Assembly (NCBI GenBank): GCA_938011325.1
Contig: CALLUD010000021.1
Span: forward strand, 1 to 64,000
Source: an uncultured Spartobacteria bacterium
Lineage (GTDB): Bacteria; Verrucomicrobiota; Verrucomicrobiia; Chthoniobacterales; JAATET01
DNA: 64,000 bases
Reading direction: 5' to 3'
The stretch's first letter is position 1. Each line of letters starts with the position of its first letter. The position numbers were made by a program, and so were the translations under genes. The notes under the pieces were generated by a model. That model was given only the letters and a program-made list of their open reading frames with translations. It was not told where the DNA came from and did not search any database. Positions 10,675 through 18,988 of this stretch are shown here, in pieces.

Positions 10675-11499
10675 ATGCCCATTTCCATGGAGTCCGAACT
10701 CAAGTCCCCGGCCGCCGACCCCTCCACCGCAAGCCCCGAGCCCCGGCCGGACTTCATCCAGGTGAAGGACTTCAATTTCTTCTACGGCAGAAAGCAGGCG
10801 CTTTTTGACATCACGATGGACATTCCGGAGCGCCAGGTCACCGCGTTCATCGGCCCCTCCGGCTGTGGAAAGTCGACCCTTCTCCGGAATTTCAACCGGA
10901 TGAACGACCTCATCGACGGCACGCATCACACCGGCGACATCACGATCAACGGCCGCAGCATTTACGACCCGAAACTGGAAATCATCGCCCTGCGCCGCAG
11001 CATCGGAATGGTCTTCCAGAAGTCGAATCCGTTTCCGAAATCGATCTACGAAAACATCGTTTACTCGCTGCGCATCGCCGGGCGAAGGAACAGGAAGTTT
11101 CTCGATGAAACCGTGGAGCGCAGCCTTCGCGGCGCCGCGTTGTGGGACGAAGTGAAGGACCGTCTCAACGAAAGCGCGCTCGGCCTTTCCGGCGGCCAGA
11201 TGCAGCGCCTCTGCATCGCCCGGGCGATCGCCAACAACCCCGAAGTCCTGCTCATGGACGAGCCGTGCTCCGCGCTCGACCCCATCGCCACCGCGAAGGT
11301 CGAGGAACTCATCCACGAGCTCAAGAAGGACTTCACGATTGTCATCGTCACCCACAACATGCAGCAGGCCACCCGCTGCTCCGACCGCACCGCGTTCTTT
11401 TATCTCGGCAGGCTCATCGAGTTCGACACGACCGAAAAGATTTTCTCGAACCCCTCCCAAAAGCAGACCGAGGATTACATCACCGGCCGCTTCGGATGA
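10675..11499 (+). CDS. pstB: Phosphate ABC transporter ATP-binding protein
   Basis: Cytoplasmic ATPase that drives phosphate import. It has Walker A GPSGCGKST, signature LSGGQMQRLCIARAI, Walker B VLLMDEPCSALDPIAT and H-loop IVIVTHNMQQATR. The product is 274 residues with a short non-conserved Pro/Ser-rich N-terminus. An alternative ATG at 10687 would remove four residues. Members of this family end with a phosphate-transporter-specific TEDYITGRFG segment, seen here. Confidence 0.96.
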   Translation: MPISMESELKSPAADPSTASPEPRPDFIQVKDFNFFYGRKQALFDITMDIPERQVTAFIGPSGCGKSTLLRNFNRMNDLIDGTHHTGDITINGRSIYDPKLEIIALRRSIGMVFQKSNPFPKSIYENIVYSLRIAGRRNRKFLDETVERSLRGAALWDEVKDRLNESALGLSGGQMQRLCIARAIANNPEVLLMDEPCSALDPIATAKVEELIHELKKDFTIVIVTHNMQQATRCSDRTAFFYLGRLIEFDTTEKIFSNPSQKQTEDYITGRFG

Positions 11500-11537
11500 G
11501 ATAGGGTCACCCACGCCATTTCCAACGAATCACTCAC

Positions 11538-12230
11538 ATGGCTGAAGGCACCGGACGACATATCCTCGGCAGTTTCGACAACGCGCTGGAAACCCTGCGC
11601 AACAACGTCCTCATGATGGGACGCCTCGCCGAACGCAATCTCGCGAACGCGGCGAAAGGCCTGTTTGAGCGGGACGACGACCCGTGCAACATCGTCATCG
11701 CCGACGACGAGGAAATCGACACACTCGAGATTCAGGTCGACCAGGAGGGCGTGCTCATTCTCACGCGCTTCCAGCCGGTCGCCAACGATCTCCGGCAGGT
11801 GATCACCAGCATGAAGTCGAGCGTGAACATCGAGCGCATTGCCGACCAGGCGGTGAACATCGCCCGGCGCGCCCGGAAGTTGAACGCCCATCCCGAGCTT
11901 CCGGTAATCCATTCGCTGGAGCCGATGTTTGCCCATGCCTCCAGCATGTTTGCCGACGCGCTCCGGGCCTACTCCGACAACAGCGCCGAAATCGCGCGCG
12001 GACTGAAGGCTCGCGACAAGGAACTCGACGAGATGAACCGGCAGTTCGCCCGCACCTGCACCGAACGCATGGCCGGGGAACCGGACTCCGTGAGAGGTTA
12101 CCTCAATCTCATTTTCATCGCCCGCTTCCTCGAGCGCGTCGGCGACCACGCCACCAATCTCGGCGAGGACATCGTCTTCGCGGTGGATGCCGAGGAGATC
12201 CGGCACACCCAGGCATCGCGCACGGATTGA
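11538..12230 (+). CDS. phoU: Phosphate-specific transport system accessory protein PhoU
   Basis: Regulator that couples the Pst transporter to Pho signalling and restrains phosphate uptake. The 230-residue all-alpha protein contains two copies of the PhoU repeat, each with an E/D-x3-D-x-L/E-I metal-binding pattern (DDEEIDTLEIQVDQEG) and LRQVITSMKSSVNIERIADQAVNIA. The C-terminal repeat has FIARFLERVGDHATNLGEDIVF. It lies 38 nt after pstB and closes the operon. Confidence 0.95.
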   Translation: MAEGTGRHILGSFDNALETLRNNVLMMGRLAERNLANAAKGLFERDDDPCNIVIADDEEIDTLEIQVDQEGVLILTRFQPVANDLRQVITSMKSSVNIERIADQAVNIARRARKLNAHPELPVIHSLEPMFAHASSMFADALRAYSDNSAEIARGLKARDKELDEMNRQFARTCTERMAGEPDSVRGYLNLIFIARFLERVGDHATNLGEDIVFAVDAEEIRHTQASRTD

Positions 12231-12295
12231 CCGGGCGACCGGCAACCCGTTTTCCCAGCCTTTACAGCCCGGCCCAATTCTGGGATTGGTGACGC

Positions 12296-12706
12296 ATGAA
12301 ATCGCTCGCCGCGACCGGTCTCATCGCCCTCCTCGCAATTTCCCTCACTTCCTGCATCACGTCCGGAATGCACAGTCGCAATCAAGCTGCGACGAGCAAA
12401 TGGCTGGCGGAGAGTGCCGGCAAGCCCACCATCAATGTCACCGGCAACTGGTATGGCGACGGCTGGGGCCATGGGTATTTCAAACAGACCGGCAACCGGG
12501 TCACCGGCCACATCGCCGAGTATCCGGTCACCGGCGTCGTGAATGGCGACACACTTTACCTCGCCGTGACCGAGGACGGCTTCACCGAAAATACGATCGT
12601 CGCCAAGGCCGAAGGTCCCGGTGTGCTCGTCGGCGGTTACTCCGATTGGGTGCCATTTGTCGAGAAAGGCCAGAAGTCGATCCGCCTCGTTCGCTCCGCG
12701 CGCTGA
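12296..12706 (+). CDS. Small lipoprotein of unknown function
   Basis: The N-terminus MKSLAATGLIALLAISLTSC is a type II signal peptide with lipobox LTSC, so Cys20 should be lipidated after processing. The mature part (about 117 residues) is beta-rich, with pattern VTGNWYGDGWGHGYFKQTGNRVTGHI, which suggests a small barrel or lipocalin-like fold, but no family is recognised. It starts 65 nt after phoU. Its stop overlaps by one base an in-frame upstream ATG of the LolA-like gene, so the two may be coupled. Confidence 0.75.
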   Translation: MKSLAATGLIALLAISLTSCITSGMHSRNQAATSKWLAESAGKPTINVTGNWYGDGWGHGYFKQTGNRVTGHIAEYPVTGVVNGDTLYLAVTEDGFTENTIVAKAEGPGVLVGGYSDWVPFVEKGQKSIRLVRSAR

Positions 12707-12764
12707 TGTCGATCAGCCTCGCGGATCGCCTGCATGCGATTGCGCTGGCTCGCATTGTTCCGCC

Positions 12765-12781
12765 AACCTGCCCGGCAGGTT
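12765..12781. other. Perfect 17-nt palindrome between lipoprotein and lolA-like genes
   Basis: AACCTGCC-C-GGCAGGTT, two 8-nt arms around one central base, in the 131-nt spacer 12707-12837. The loop is too small for an efficient terminator and no T-run follows, so a protein-binding site is an alternative. Confidence 0.4.
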
Positions 12782-12837
12782 GCGGTCGTTCCCGTTTCCG
12801 TGATCAATCCTCTCACGCCAAATGGCACGCTGCCCCG

Positions 12838-13512
12838 ATGATTCGTTCCGCCTTCGCCATCGCTCTTGCATTGGTCACCAGCCACTGCCTTCGCGGGGAA
12901 GCACGCGTCCTCGACCTCACGCCCGTCGCACGCTGGATTGAAAAGCAGCAATCGATTCGGAGCATCGAGGCCGACTTCACGCAAACCCGCTCGCTCCGGA
13001 CCCTCCGCAACCCGCTGAAGGCCGGCGGCCGCTTCTGGTTCTCCGCACCCGCGTCGTTTCGCTGGCAGGTCGGAGACCCGCCGTCGACGGTCGCGATTGG
13101 GGACGACAAGGAAATCACCCTCATCGACACGAAGAAGAAAACCGCCGAGAAGATGTCCAGGAGCGAGGTCAATCAGCAGGCGCGCGCGCGTGGGTTCGGC
13201 ATGATGGAGTTCCCGATCGCCAAGAACTACAAGGACTTCATCGAGCGCTTCGATGTGCTCGACCTCGAAATCTCCGGCACCACCTGCCACCTGGAAATCC
13301 TGCCAAAGAACAGCCAGGCCCGGCGCTTCCTGTCGAAGATCGCACTGGATTTTGACACGGAGTCGGGGCAACTCCTCGCCTTCGACATCTCCACCCGGGA
13401 AGGCTCTTCCATGCGCAGCGAATTCAGCAATGTTCGTGTCAACGGAAAGATCGAGCCCTCCGTCTTCCGTTACGATCTGACCGGCTATGAGGTCACCAAT
13501 GCGCAGCCGTAA
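12838..13512 (+). CDS. LolA-like periplasmic carrier protein
   Basis: Secreted protein of 224 residues with a signal peptide (MIRSAFAIALALVTSHCLRGEA). The LolA/LolB fold signature is IRSIEADFTQTRSLRTLRNPLKAGGRFWFSAPASFRWQ, followed by the beta-strands of a half-barrel for hydrophobic ligands. LolA proteins shuttle lipoproteins to the outer membrane. This one overlaps the start of an MMPL exporter, a pairing known from lipid and aryl-polyene export loci, so a lipid-carrier role is an alternative. ATG 12838 is chosen because of the signal peptide; an in-frame ATG at 12706 exists. Confidence 0.8.
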   Translation: MIRSAFAIALALVTSHCLRGEARVLDLTPVARWIEKQQSIRSIEADFTQTRSLRTLRNPLKAGGRFWFSAPASFRWQVGDPPSTVAIGDDKEITLIDTKKKTAEKMSRSEVNQQARARGFGMMEFPIAKNYKDFIERFDVLDLEISGTTCHLEILPKNSQARRFLSKIALDFDTESGQLLAFDISTREGSSMRSEFSNVRVNGKIEPSVFRYDLTGYEVTNAQP

Positions 13513-15877
13513 TCTGCGCTGGATTCTTCTCGCCGTCGTCGCCGCCGCCTATGTCATCGGCGGCCTGTCGCGCATCAGCTTCGACGTCGACATTCTCAAG
13601 CTGCTGCCGACCCACCTGCCGCAGGTCCACGGACTCTCCCTGTTTCTCGAGCATTTCGCACAGCCAAACGAGCTGATCCTCACGCTCGAAGGCGACGATC
13701 CCGACGCTCTCGCCGAAGCTGCCGATTCCCTCGCCGCCGACCTCAACTCCCATCCCGAACTCGTCGCGCGCGCCGTTTCCAAGCCGCCGTGGGAGTCATC
13801 CCCCCAACAACTCGCGGAGCTGCTCGCCTACCTGCTCATCAACCAGCCTCCCGACCGCTTCCGCGACATCCTCGATCAACTTTCCCCGCAACAGTCGCGC
13901 GATACGCTCGACCAGTCTCTCGCGGAACTCTCCGAATCGTTCGATCCCGCCGCCATCGCTCTGCGCAGCTACGATCCATTCCGGCTCACCGCCGCGCTCG
14001 ATCAATCCACCCTGCCCACGGGCGCCAGCGAGTTCGCCTCGGAGGACGGCACCTTTCGCGTCGTTTACGTGGAAAGCGCGAAGCCATTTGCCAATTACGT
14101 CGAGACGCGCGAGTGGATCGAGGCGATCAATCGAATCGTCGATGCCTGGAAAGGCGGCCGCGCCATCACAATCGGCTACACGGGGGAACCGGGGTTCGTC
14201 GCCGACATTTCGGGAAACATGCAATCCGACATGTCCACCTCGGGCGGCATGACCCTGCTGATCATCGCCGCAATGTTCTGGTTCTCGTATCGGCGCCTTC
14301 AGCCGCTCCTGCTGCTCCAGGCCATGCTGCTGCTCATCTTCCTCCTCTCACTGGCGACGGCAGGCTGGTTCTTCGACGACCTCACGGTGATCGGCGTCGG
14401 ATTCGCGGCGGTGATGATCGGCCTGAGCGTGGACTACGGCTTCTTCGTTTTCCAAACCTCGATTCACCACACGGGCGATGCCAGGTCCCTCCGAAAAGAC
14501 TGCTTCGTCAGCATCGTCTGGACGTGCACGACCACCGCGGCCGCCTTCTTCGCCCTGAATTTCAGCAGTCTCCCCGGCCTCAGTCAGCTCGGCAACCTCG
14601 TCGGGCTCGGCGTTGTCATCGGCGCCGGCGTCATGCTCGGGATCTTCACGTCCATCGCCGTTCGCTACCAGCAGCGCCACCCGATTCACCCGCCCGTGCC
14701 GCTGGAGAAGCTCATCGGCTCGCGAACGTTCCTCCGCACAGGTGCGATCGCCACGGCCTTGTTCGTTCTCTTTCTGCTCGGTGTGTTGATCGTCAAAGGG
14801 CCGCCGGAGGTCGATTTCTCGGAGCGCACGTTGCGACCCCGCGTCAGCGAGGCCTACGCTGCGATGGACAAGCTATACGCAAATCTCTCCGACGATCGCG
14901 GCCTTCTCAGCCTTGTCGTCGAAGGGGACACCATCACGCAGACTCGCGAGCGTCTGATCGCGGCCGAGCGTGATTTGCAAGCCGCCCGCGACCGTGGCGA
15001 TCTATCGGCCTTCTACACCGCGCTGCCGCTTTGGCCGGACGAGTCGAATCAATCGCAGAACCTCGCCACCGCCGCCGCCGTTGCGTCGGAGCTGCCACGA
15101 TTGCGCGAAGAGATGCTCGCCGCCGGCTTCACGGAAAATGCCTTCGCACTCACGGAAGGCGTCGTCGAGCAATGGAGAAAATGGAGCCACGCTACGGAAG
15201 CCATCTGGCCGGAAAACGACGCCAGCCGCTGGATTCTCCGTCGATTGGTCAATCGCGACGATGGGAGGTTTCTCGCATCCGGCATCGCCTATCCCGCCGA
15301 AGGGCGATCGGAAAATCTTCCAGACGTCCTCGACGTCGACGGCGCGTATCTCGTGAGCTGGGAACAGCTCAGCCGCCAGCTTCAGACGGTGGTTCCGGGC
15401 GAGATGGCACGCGTCATTCTCGCGCTTGCCGCGCTGGTAATCGGCATACTCGTGTTCGGCCTGCGCAGCCCTCTGGCTCTGGTGCTTTTCGTGGTCACGA
15501 CGGCGCTCGTTCTGCTCAGCCTCTTTGGTGCGATGTCGCTGCTGGGAATTCCGTTCAGTTTTTTCAATCTCGCCGCGATCCTCCTGCTCCTCGGCACCGG
15601 CACCGATTACAGCATTCTTCTGCTGCTGGCCCTGCGCCGTTCCGGCGGCGATGCGTTCGCCGCCCAGCGCCGGCTTGGAATCATCATCGCGCTCTGCTCG
15701 CTCTCGGCGGTCGCGGGCTTCGGCTCCATCGTCCGGGCGAATCACATCGGACTTTCACAACTCGGCATCACCTGCGCCATTGGCCTTCTGATCGACGCCG
15801 CGCTTTCGCTCTTCCTGCTTCCCGTGGCTTGGGAATTCCTTTCAAGCCGTCGGACACATCAAGCGGCGGCTCGTTAG
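13499..15877 (+). CDS. MMPL/RND-superfamily exporter
   Basis: Large inner-membrane transporter of 792 residues with duplicated halves. Each half has one leading helix, a long periplasmic domain and a five-helix bundle. The intramembrane motif GVGFAAVMIGLSVDYGFFVF in the first half and LLLGTGTDYSILLLLALRRSGG in the second match the GxxxDY motif of MMPL proton-driven exporters. The start at 13499 overlaps the lolA-like gene by 14 nt (13487 is an alternative), implying translational coupling. Substrate is likely a lipid or other hydrophobic molecule. Confidence 0.88.
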   Translation: MRSRNLRWILLAVVAAAYVIGGLSRISFDVDILKLLPTHLPQVHGLSLFLEHFAQPNELILTLEGDDPDALAEAADSLAADLNSHPELVARAVSKPPWESSPQQLAELLAYLLINQPPDRFRDILDQLSPQQSRDTLDQSLAELSESFDPAAIALRSYDPFRLTAALDQSTLPTGASEFASEDGTFRVVYVESAKPFANYVETREWIEAINRIVDAWKGGRAITIGYTGEPGFVADISGNMQSDMSTSGGMTLLIIAAMFWFSYRRLQPLLLLQAMLLLIFLLSLATAGWFFDDLTVIGVGFAAVMIGLSVDYGFFVFQTSIHHTGDARSLRKDCFVSIVWTCTTTAAAFFALNFSSLPGLSQLGNLVGLGVVIGAGVMLGIFTSIAVRYQQRHPIHPPVPLEKLIGSRTFLRTGAIATALFVLFLLGVLIVKGPPEVDFSERTLRPRVSEAYAAMDKLYANLSDDRGLLSLVVEGDTITQTRERLIAAERDLQAARDRGDLSAFYTALPLWPDESNQSQNLATAAAVASELPRLREEMLAAGFTENAFALTEGVVEQWRKWSHATEAIWPENDASRWILRRLVNRDDGRFLASGIAYPAEGRSENLPDVLDVDGAYLVSWEQLSRQLQTVVPGEMARVILALAALVIGILVFGLRSPLALVLFVVTTALVLLSLFGAMSLLGIPFSFFNLAAILLLLGTGTDYSILLLLALRRSGGDAFAAQRRLGIIIALCSLSAVAGFGSIVRANHIGLSQLGITCAIGLLIDAALSLFLLPVAWEFLSSRRTHQAAAR

Positions 15878-15962
15878 CAAACGTCGTCTCCAATTCTCCG
15901 GCATCCCATCGGCGGCAATTTCAGCGGGCCGACAGCATCGGCCATCCGGGGCATCACGATGG

Positions 15963-16007
15963 CAAAAAAAGAGGCGCCCGCCTGTTACTGCCAGCGGGCG
16001 CCCTTTT
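15963..16007. terminator. Bidirectional intrinsic terminator between the MMPL gene and rpsD
   Basis: Perfect 9-bp GC-rich stem GGCGCCCGC / GCGGGCGCC (15973-15981, 15994-16002) with a 12-nt loop. It is followed by CTTTT on the plus strand and by TCTTTTTTT on the minus strand. It ends the ribosomal block just after rpsD. Confidence 0.85.
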
Positions 16008-16052
16008 CGGTGAAGGAGTCTTACGGACCTCCCTCGCCAAAGACTTGGGGAA

Positions 16053-16664
16053 TTACCGTGAGTAAAGCTCGACCACGAGCTGCTCGTTTGCAATCGGATT
16101 TATCTCGTCACGCGTTGGAATACGCACGACTTCCCCCGAAAGGTTGTCCTTGTCGACCAGGAGCCACTCGGGCACCGGAACGATCTGGGTCTGCTCGAGG
16201 TTGCGCTGCACGAGACGCTTCGAGCCGGCGGCATCCTTGATGGAAACCTTGTCGCCAGGCTTGAGGTTCGCGGACGACACGTTGAGCTTGCGGCCATTGA
16301 CGAGCACGTGACCGTGCGAAACGAGCTGGCGGGCGCCGGCGCGTGTCTTGGCGAAGCCCATGCGGTAAACGACGTTGTCCACGCGGGTCTCGAGGAGCTG
16401 CAGGAGCGTCTCACCCGTCACGCCACGCTTGCTGATCGCGATCTGGAAGTAACGGCGAAACTGCTTCTCGAGCACGCCATACTGGTGGCGGAGCTTCTGC
16501 TTCTCGGCGAGCGCGAGAGCGTAGTCGGAAACCTTGCGGCGGAATCCCTTCGGGCCGTGCATTCCCGGGGGATAGTTCTTGCGCTCGAAGGCTTTGGCCG
16601 AGCCGCCGATGAGCACGTTGTAGCGGCGGCTGATCTTGGTCTTGGGTCCGGTATTGCGGGCCAT
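16053..16664 (-). CDS. rpsD: 30S ribosomal protein S4
   Basis: Primary 16S-rRNA-binding assembly protein, 203 residues, close to the usual length. The S4 RNA-binding domain is seen at RVDNVVYRMGFAKTRAGARQLVSHGHVLVNGRKLNV. The N-terminus (MARNTGPKTKISRRYNVLIGG) is of the zinc-free type, lacking clustered cysteines. It is the last gene of the block. The usual next genes rpoA and rplQ are absent; the terminator at 15963-16007 follows instead. Confidence 0.96.
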   Translation of the reverse strand: MARNTGPKTKISRRYNVLIGGSAKAFERKNYPPGMHGPKGFRRKVSDYALALAEKQKLRHQYGVLEKQFRRYFQIAISKRGVTGETLLQLLETRVDNVVYRMGFAKTRAGARQLVSHGHVLVNGRKLNVSSANLKPGDKVSIKDAAGSKRLVQRNLEQTQIVPVPEWLLVDKDNLSGEVVRIPTRDEINPIANEQLVVELYSR

Positions 16665-16696
16665 GATTCTCTAAAGGTTAAGGTTCGTGGCGCGAC

Positions 16697-17374
16697 TCAG
16701 ACGCGGCGTTGTTTCGGCGGACGGCAGCCGTTGTGAGGAACGGGCGTGACGTCGCGGATGACGGAGATTTCCAGACCGATGGCCTGCATGGCACGGATGG
16801 CGCTTTCGCGGCCGGCACCCGGACCTTTCACACGCACTTCGACTTCCTTGAGCCCGTGGCCCATGGCCTGACGGCACGCGTCCTGAGCGACCATCTGCGC
16901 CGCATAGGCCGTGCTCTTGCGCGAGCCCTTGAAGCCGCACTTTCCAGCGCTCGACCAGCCGATCACTCCCCCCTTGAGGTCGGTGATGCTGACGATGGTG
17001 TTGTTGAAGCTCGCCTGGATGTGGGCGATGCCCTGGTGGACGTTCTTGCTGCCCTTGGCCTTGATGACCTTGATCGGCTCAATGGTGTCGTCCAGCGAGA
17101 TGTCAACCTTCGCCGGCTCTGCAGCGGCGGAAGCTTCCTCTTTCTTCTTCGAAGCCTTCTTTGCCTTGGGCTTCGCCTCGGCGGGAGTCTCGGCCTTCAC
17201 TTCGGCGGGCTTCTCCTCCTTGGGAGCTTCCGCAGCCGGGGCCTCCGTGGCAGCCGGCGCCTGTTCGGCGGCGGCTTCGGCAGTCTTCGCGGCCTTTGCC
17301 TTCGTCGACTTGGCCTTCTTCGGTTCTTCCTCGGGTGCCGAGGCTACCGGATCCTTGTTCTCTTCTTCAGACAT
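16697..17374 (-). CDS. rpsK: 30S ribosomal protein S11 with long low-complexity N-terminal extension
   Basis: Platform protein of the small subunit near the mRNA exit. The conserved S11 domain begins around residue 108 (GIAHIQASFNNTIVSITDLKGG) and continues to the typical RDVTPVPHNGCRPPKQRRV end. About 100 residues precede it, made almost only of Ala, Lys, Glu and Pro, with no homologous counterpart in ordinary S11 (about 129 residues). The extension is in frame with no internal ATG between it and the S11 core, so it seems to be translated. Confidence 0.95.
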   Translation of the reverse strand: MSEEENKDPVASAPEEEPKKAKSTKAKAAKTAEAAAEQAPAATEAPAAEAPKEEKPAEVKAETPAEAKPKAKKASKKKEEASAAAEPAKVDISLDDTIEPIKVIKAKGSKNVHQGIAHIQASFNNTIVSITDLKGGVIGWSSAGKCGFKGSRKSTAYAAQMVAQDACRQAMGHGLKEVEVRVKGPGAGRESAIRAMQAIGLEISVIRDVTPVPHNGCRPPKQRRV

Positions 17375-17389
17375 GTCGGATGGCGAAAA

Positions 17390-17785
17390 TTAGACCTTGC
17401 CGGCCTTTGCGTTCGGATTGCGCTGCACGCCGACCGTCTTGCGAGGTCCCTTGCGCGTGCGGGCGTTGGTGGAAGTGCGCTGGCCGCGCACCGGAAGACC
17501 GCGGCGGTGGCGAATGCCGCGATAGCAATTGATCGCCTGCAGGCGCTTCAAGTTGCCCTGGATCTCACGACGAAGGTCACCTTCGATGAGGATGCGTGCT
17601 TCGCCGATGGCGTGAACGATCGCACCGAGCTGCTCGGGACTGAGCTCCTTCGCGCGGATGTCGGGATTGATATTGGCCTGTTCGAGCACGCGTTTGGCGG
17701 TCTTCGGCCCAATACCATAAATGTAGGCCAGCGACGCTTCGATGCGTTTGTCGCCGGGGATGTCAACTCCTAGTAGACGGGGCAT
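17390..17785 (-). CDS. rpsM: 30S ribosomal protein S13
   Basis: Head protein that contacts P-site tRNA and forms a bridge to the large subunit. 131 residues; the N-terminus MPRLLGVDIPGDKRIEASLAYIYGIG and the C-terminal RHRRGLPVRGQRTSTNARTRKG are diagnostic. It lies 15 nt upstream of rpsK and is separated from rpmJ by a 114-nt spacer holding a long imperfect inverted repeat. Confidence 0.97.
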   Translation of the reverse strand: MPRLLGVDIPGDKRIEASLAYIYGIGPKTAKRVLEQANINPDIRAKELSPEQLGAIVHAIGEARILIEGDLRREIQGNLKRLQAINCYRGIRHRRGLPVRGQRTSTNARTRKGPRKTVGVQRNPNAKAGKV

Positions 17786-17793
17786 GTTGGATG

Positions 17794-17898
17794 GATTTTT
17801 TGATTTTGTGTTTGGGCGATTTTGGAGGCCAGCCGCCGGGATCTCGTGCTCGGGTAGCTACCCCCAGAGCCAAAATCCAAATCCAAAATCAAAAATTC
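17794..17898. repeat. Long imperfect inverted repeat with AT-rich arms between rpmJ and rpsM
   Basis: Left arm (17794-17825) reads GATTTTTTGATTTTGTG and on to GATTTTGG. The right arm (17869-17898), reverse-complemented, reads GAATTTTTGATTTTGG and on to GATTTTGGC. A GC-rich centre contains the perfect palindrome GGGTAGCTACCC (17852-17863). The AT-rich arms differ strongly in composition from the flanking genes and look like a dispersed intergenic repeat element. Confidence 0.65.
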
Positions 17899-17899
17899 T

Positions 17900-18013
17900 T
17901 CAGCCTTGCTTCTGCTTGTGGCGCGGGTTCTTGCAGATCACGCGCACCACATTCTGGCGCTTCACGATCTTGCAGCTCTCGCAAAGACGTTTGACGGAGG
18001 CTCGGACTTTCAT
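17900..18013 (-). CDS. rpmJ: 50S ribosomal protein L36
   Basis: A 37-residue protein read from ATG 18013 to TGA 17900: MKVRASVKRLCESCKIVKRQ and a tail ending RHKQKQG. The cysteines CESC and the later Cys27 with His32 form the usual zinc knuckle of C+ type L36. It lies 19 nt downstream of infA, the classical arrangement. Confidence 0.95.
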   Translation of the reverse strand: MKVRASVKRLCESCKIVKRQNVVRVICKNPRHKQKQG

Positions 18014-18032
18014 GATCAGGTTGTCTGTTTTT

Positions 18033-18251
18033 CTATTTCAGGCGATGCGTTATGCGGCCGATGTTGAGGTCGTAAGGAGACATTTCGACCCGGACGGTAT
18101 CGCCAGGGCGAATGCGAATGAAGAGCAACCGCATCCTGCCGGAAATGTTTGCGAGTATGCGACGCCCATTCTCCAATTCAACGCGGAATTTCGAATTTGG
18201 CGCCAACTCGACGACCTTACCCCTTATTTCAATAGCGTCTTTCTTCGCCAT
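18033..18251 (-). CDS. infA: Translation initiation factor IF-1
   Basis: 72-residue OB-fold protein that binds the A site of the 30S subunit during initiation. The sequence from MAKKDAIEIRGKVVELAPNS to the ending NIGRITHRLK follows the family closely, with the RNA-contacting stretch IRPGDTVRVEMSPYDL. Its first 28 nt overlap the end of map in another frame, so translation of the two is probably coupled. Confidence 0.96.
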   Translation of the reverse strand: MAKKDAIEIRGKVVELAPNSKFRVELENGRRILANISGRMRLLFIRIRPGDTVRVEMSPYDLNIGRITHRLK

Positions 18252-18988
18252 GTCAATACCTCAGGCTCGTCGTTGGTGATCAAAATCGTATGCTCGAAAT
18301 GGGCCGAAGGCGAGCCGTCGCGCGTCACGACGGTCCAGTCGTCATCGAGAATGCGCACCTCGTGCCGCCCAAGATTGACCATCGGCTCGACTGCGAGGGT
18401 CATCCCCGCCTTCAACTTCGGGCCGGTGCCCTTCTTGCCGTAATTGGGAACCTGCGGTTCCTCGTGGAGATGGCGGCCCACGCCGTGCCCGACAAACTCG
18501 CGCACGATGCTGAATCCCGCCGAAACCACGTAATCTTCGATGAAGGCCGAAAGATCGCCGAGCCGGCGCCCCGCCTTCGCAAACTTCAAGGATCCGAGCA
18601 ACGCTTCCTCCGTCACCCGGAGCAGCCGCTCCACCTCGGGGTCGATGATGCCCACCGGAATCGTCGCGGCCGTGTCGCCGATCCAGCCGTTGAGAATCAC
18701 GCCGCAGTCCAGCTTCACGATGTCGCCGTAATTCACGCGCCGCGGCCCGCCGATTCCATGCACGACCTCGTCATTGAGCGAGATGCAGAGATTCGCGGGA
18801 AATCCGCGATAGCCGAGAAACGCGCTCTTGGCGCCGGCATCGGTAATCAACTTCCCGCCAAGCCGGTCCAGCTCACCGGTGGTGATTCCGGGAACAATAT
18901 GGTCGGCGACCTCGTTGAGCACGGCACTGGCCAGCTCGCCGGCTGCACGCATTTTTTCGATCTCGGAAGGCGATTTAATGGGAATCAT
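18224..18988 (-). CDS. map: Methionine aminopeptidase type I
   Basis: Removes the initiator methionine from new proteins. 254 residues; metal ligands appear in KLDCGVILNGWIGDTAATI (first and second Asp), EFVGHGVGRHLHEEP (His), TLAVEPMVNLG (Glu) and SPSAHFEHTILI (Glu). It overlaps adk by 4 nt (ATGA) and infA by 28 nt, in the usual secY-adk-map-infA order. Confidence 0.96.
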   Translation of the reverse strand: MIPIKSPSEIEKMRAAGELASAVLNEVADHIVPGITTGELDRLGGKLITDAGAKSAFLGYRGFPANLCISLNDEVVHGIGGPRRVNYGDIVKLDCGVILNGWIGDTAATIPVGIIDPEVERLLRVTEEALLGSLKFAKAGRRLGDLSAFIEDYVVSAGFSIVREFVGHGVGRHLHEEPQVPNYGKKGTGPKLKAGMTLAVEPMVNLGRHEVRILDDDWTVVTRDGSPSAHFEHTILITNDEPEVLTWRRKTLLK

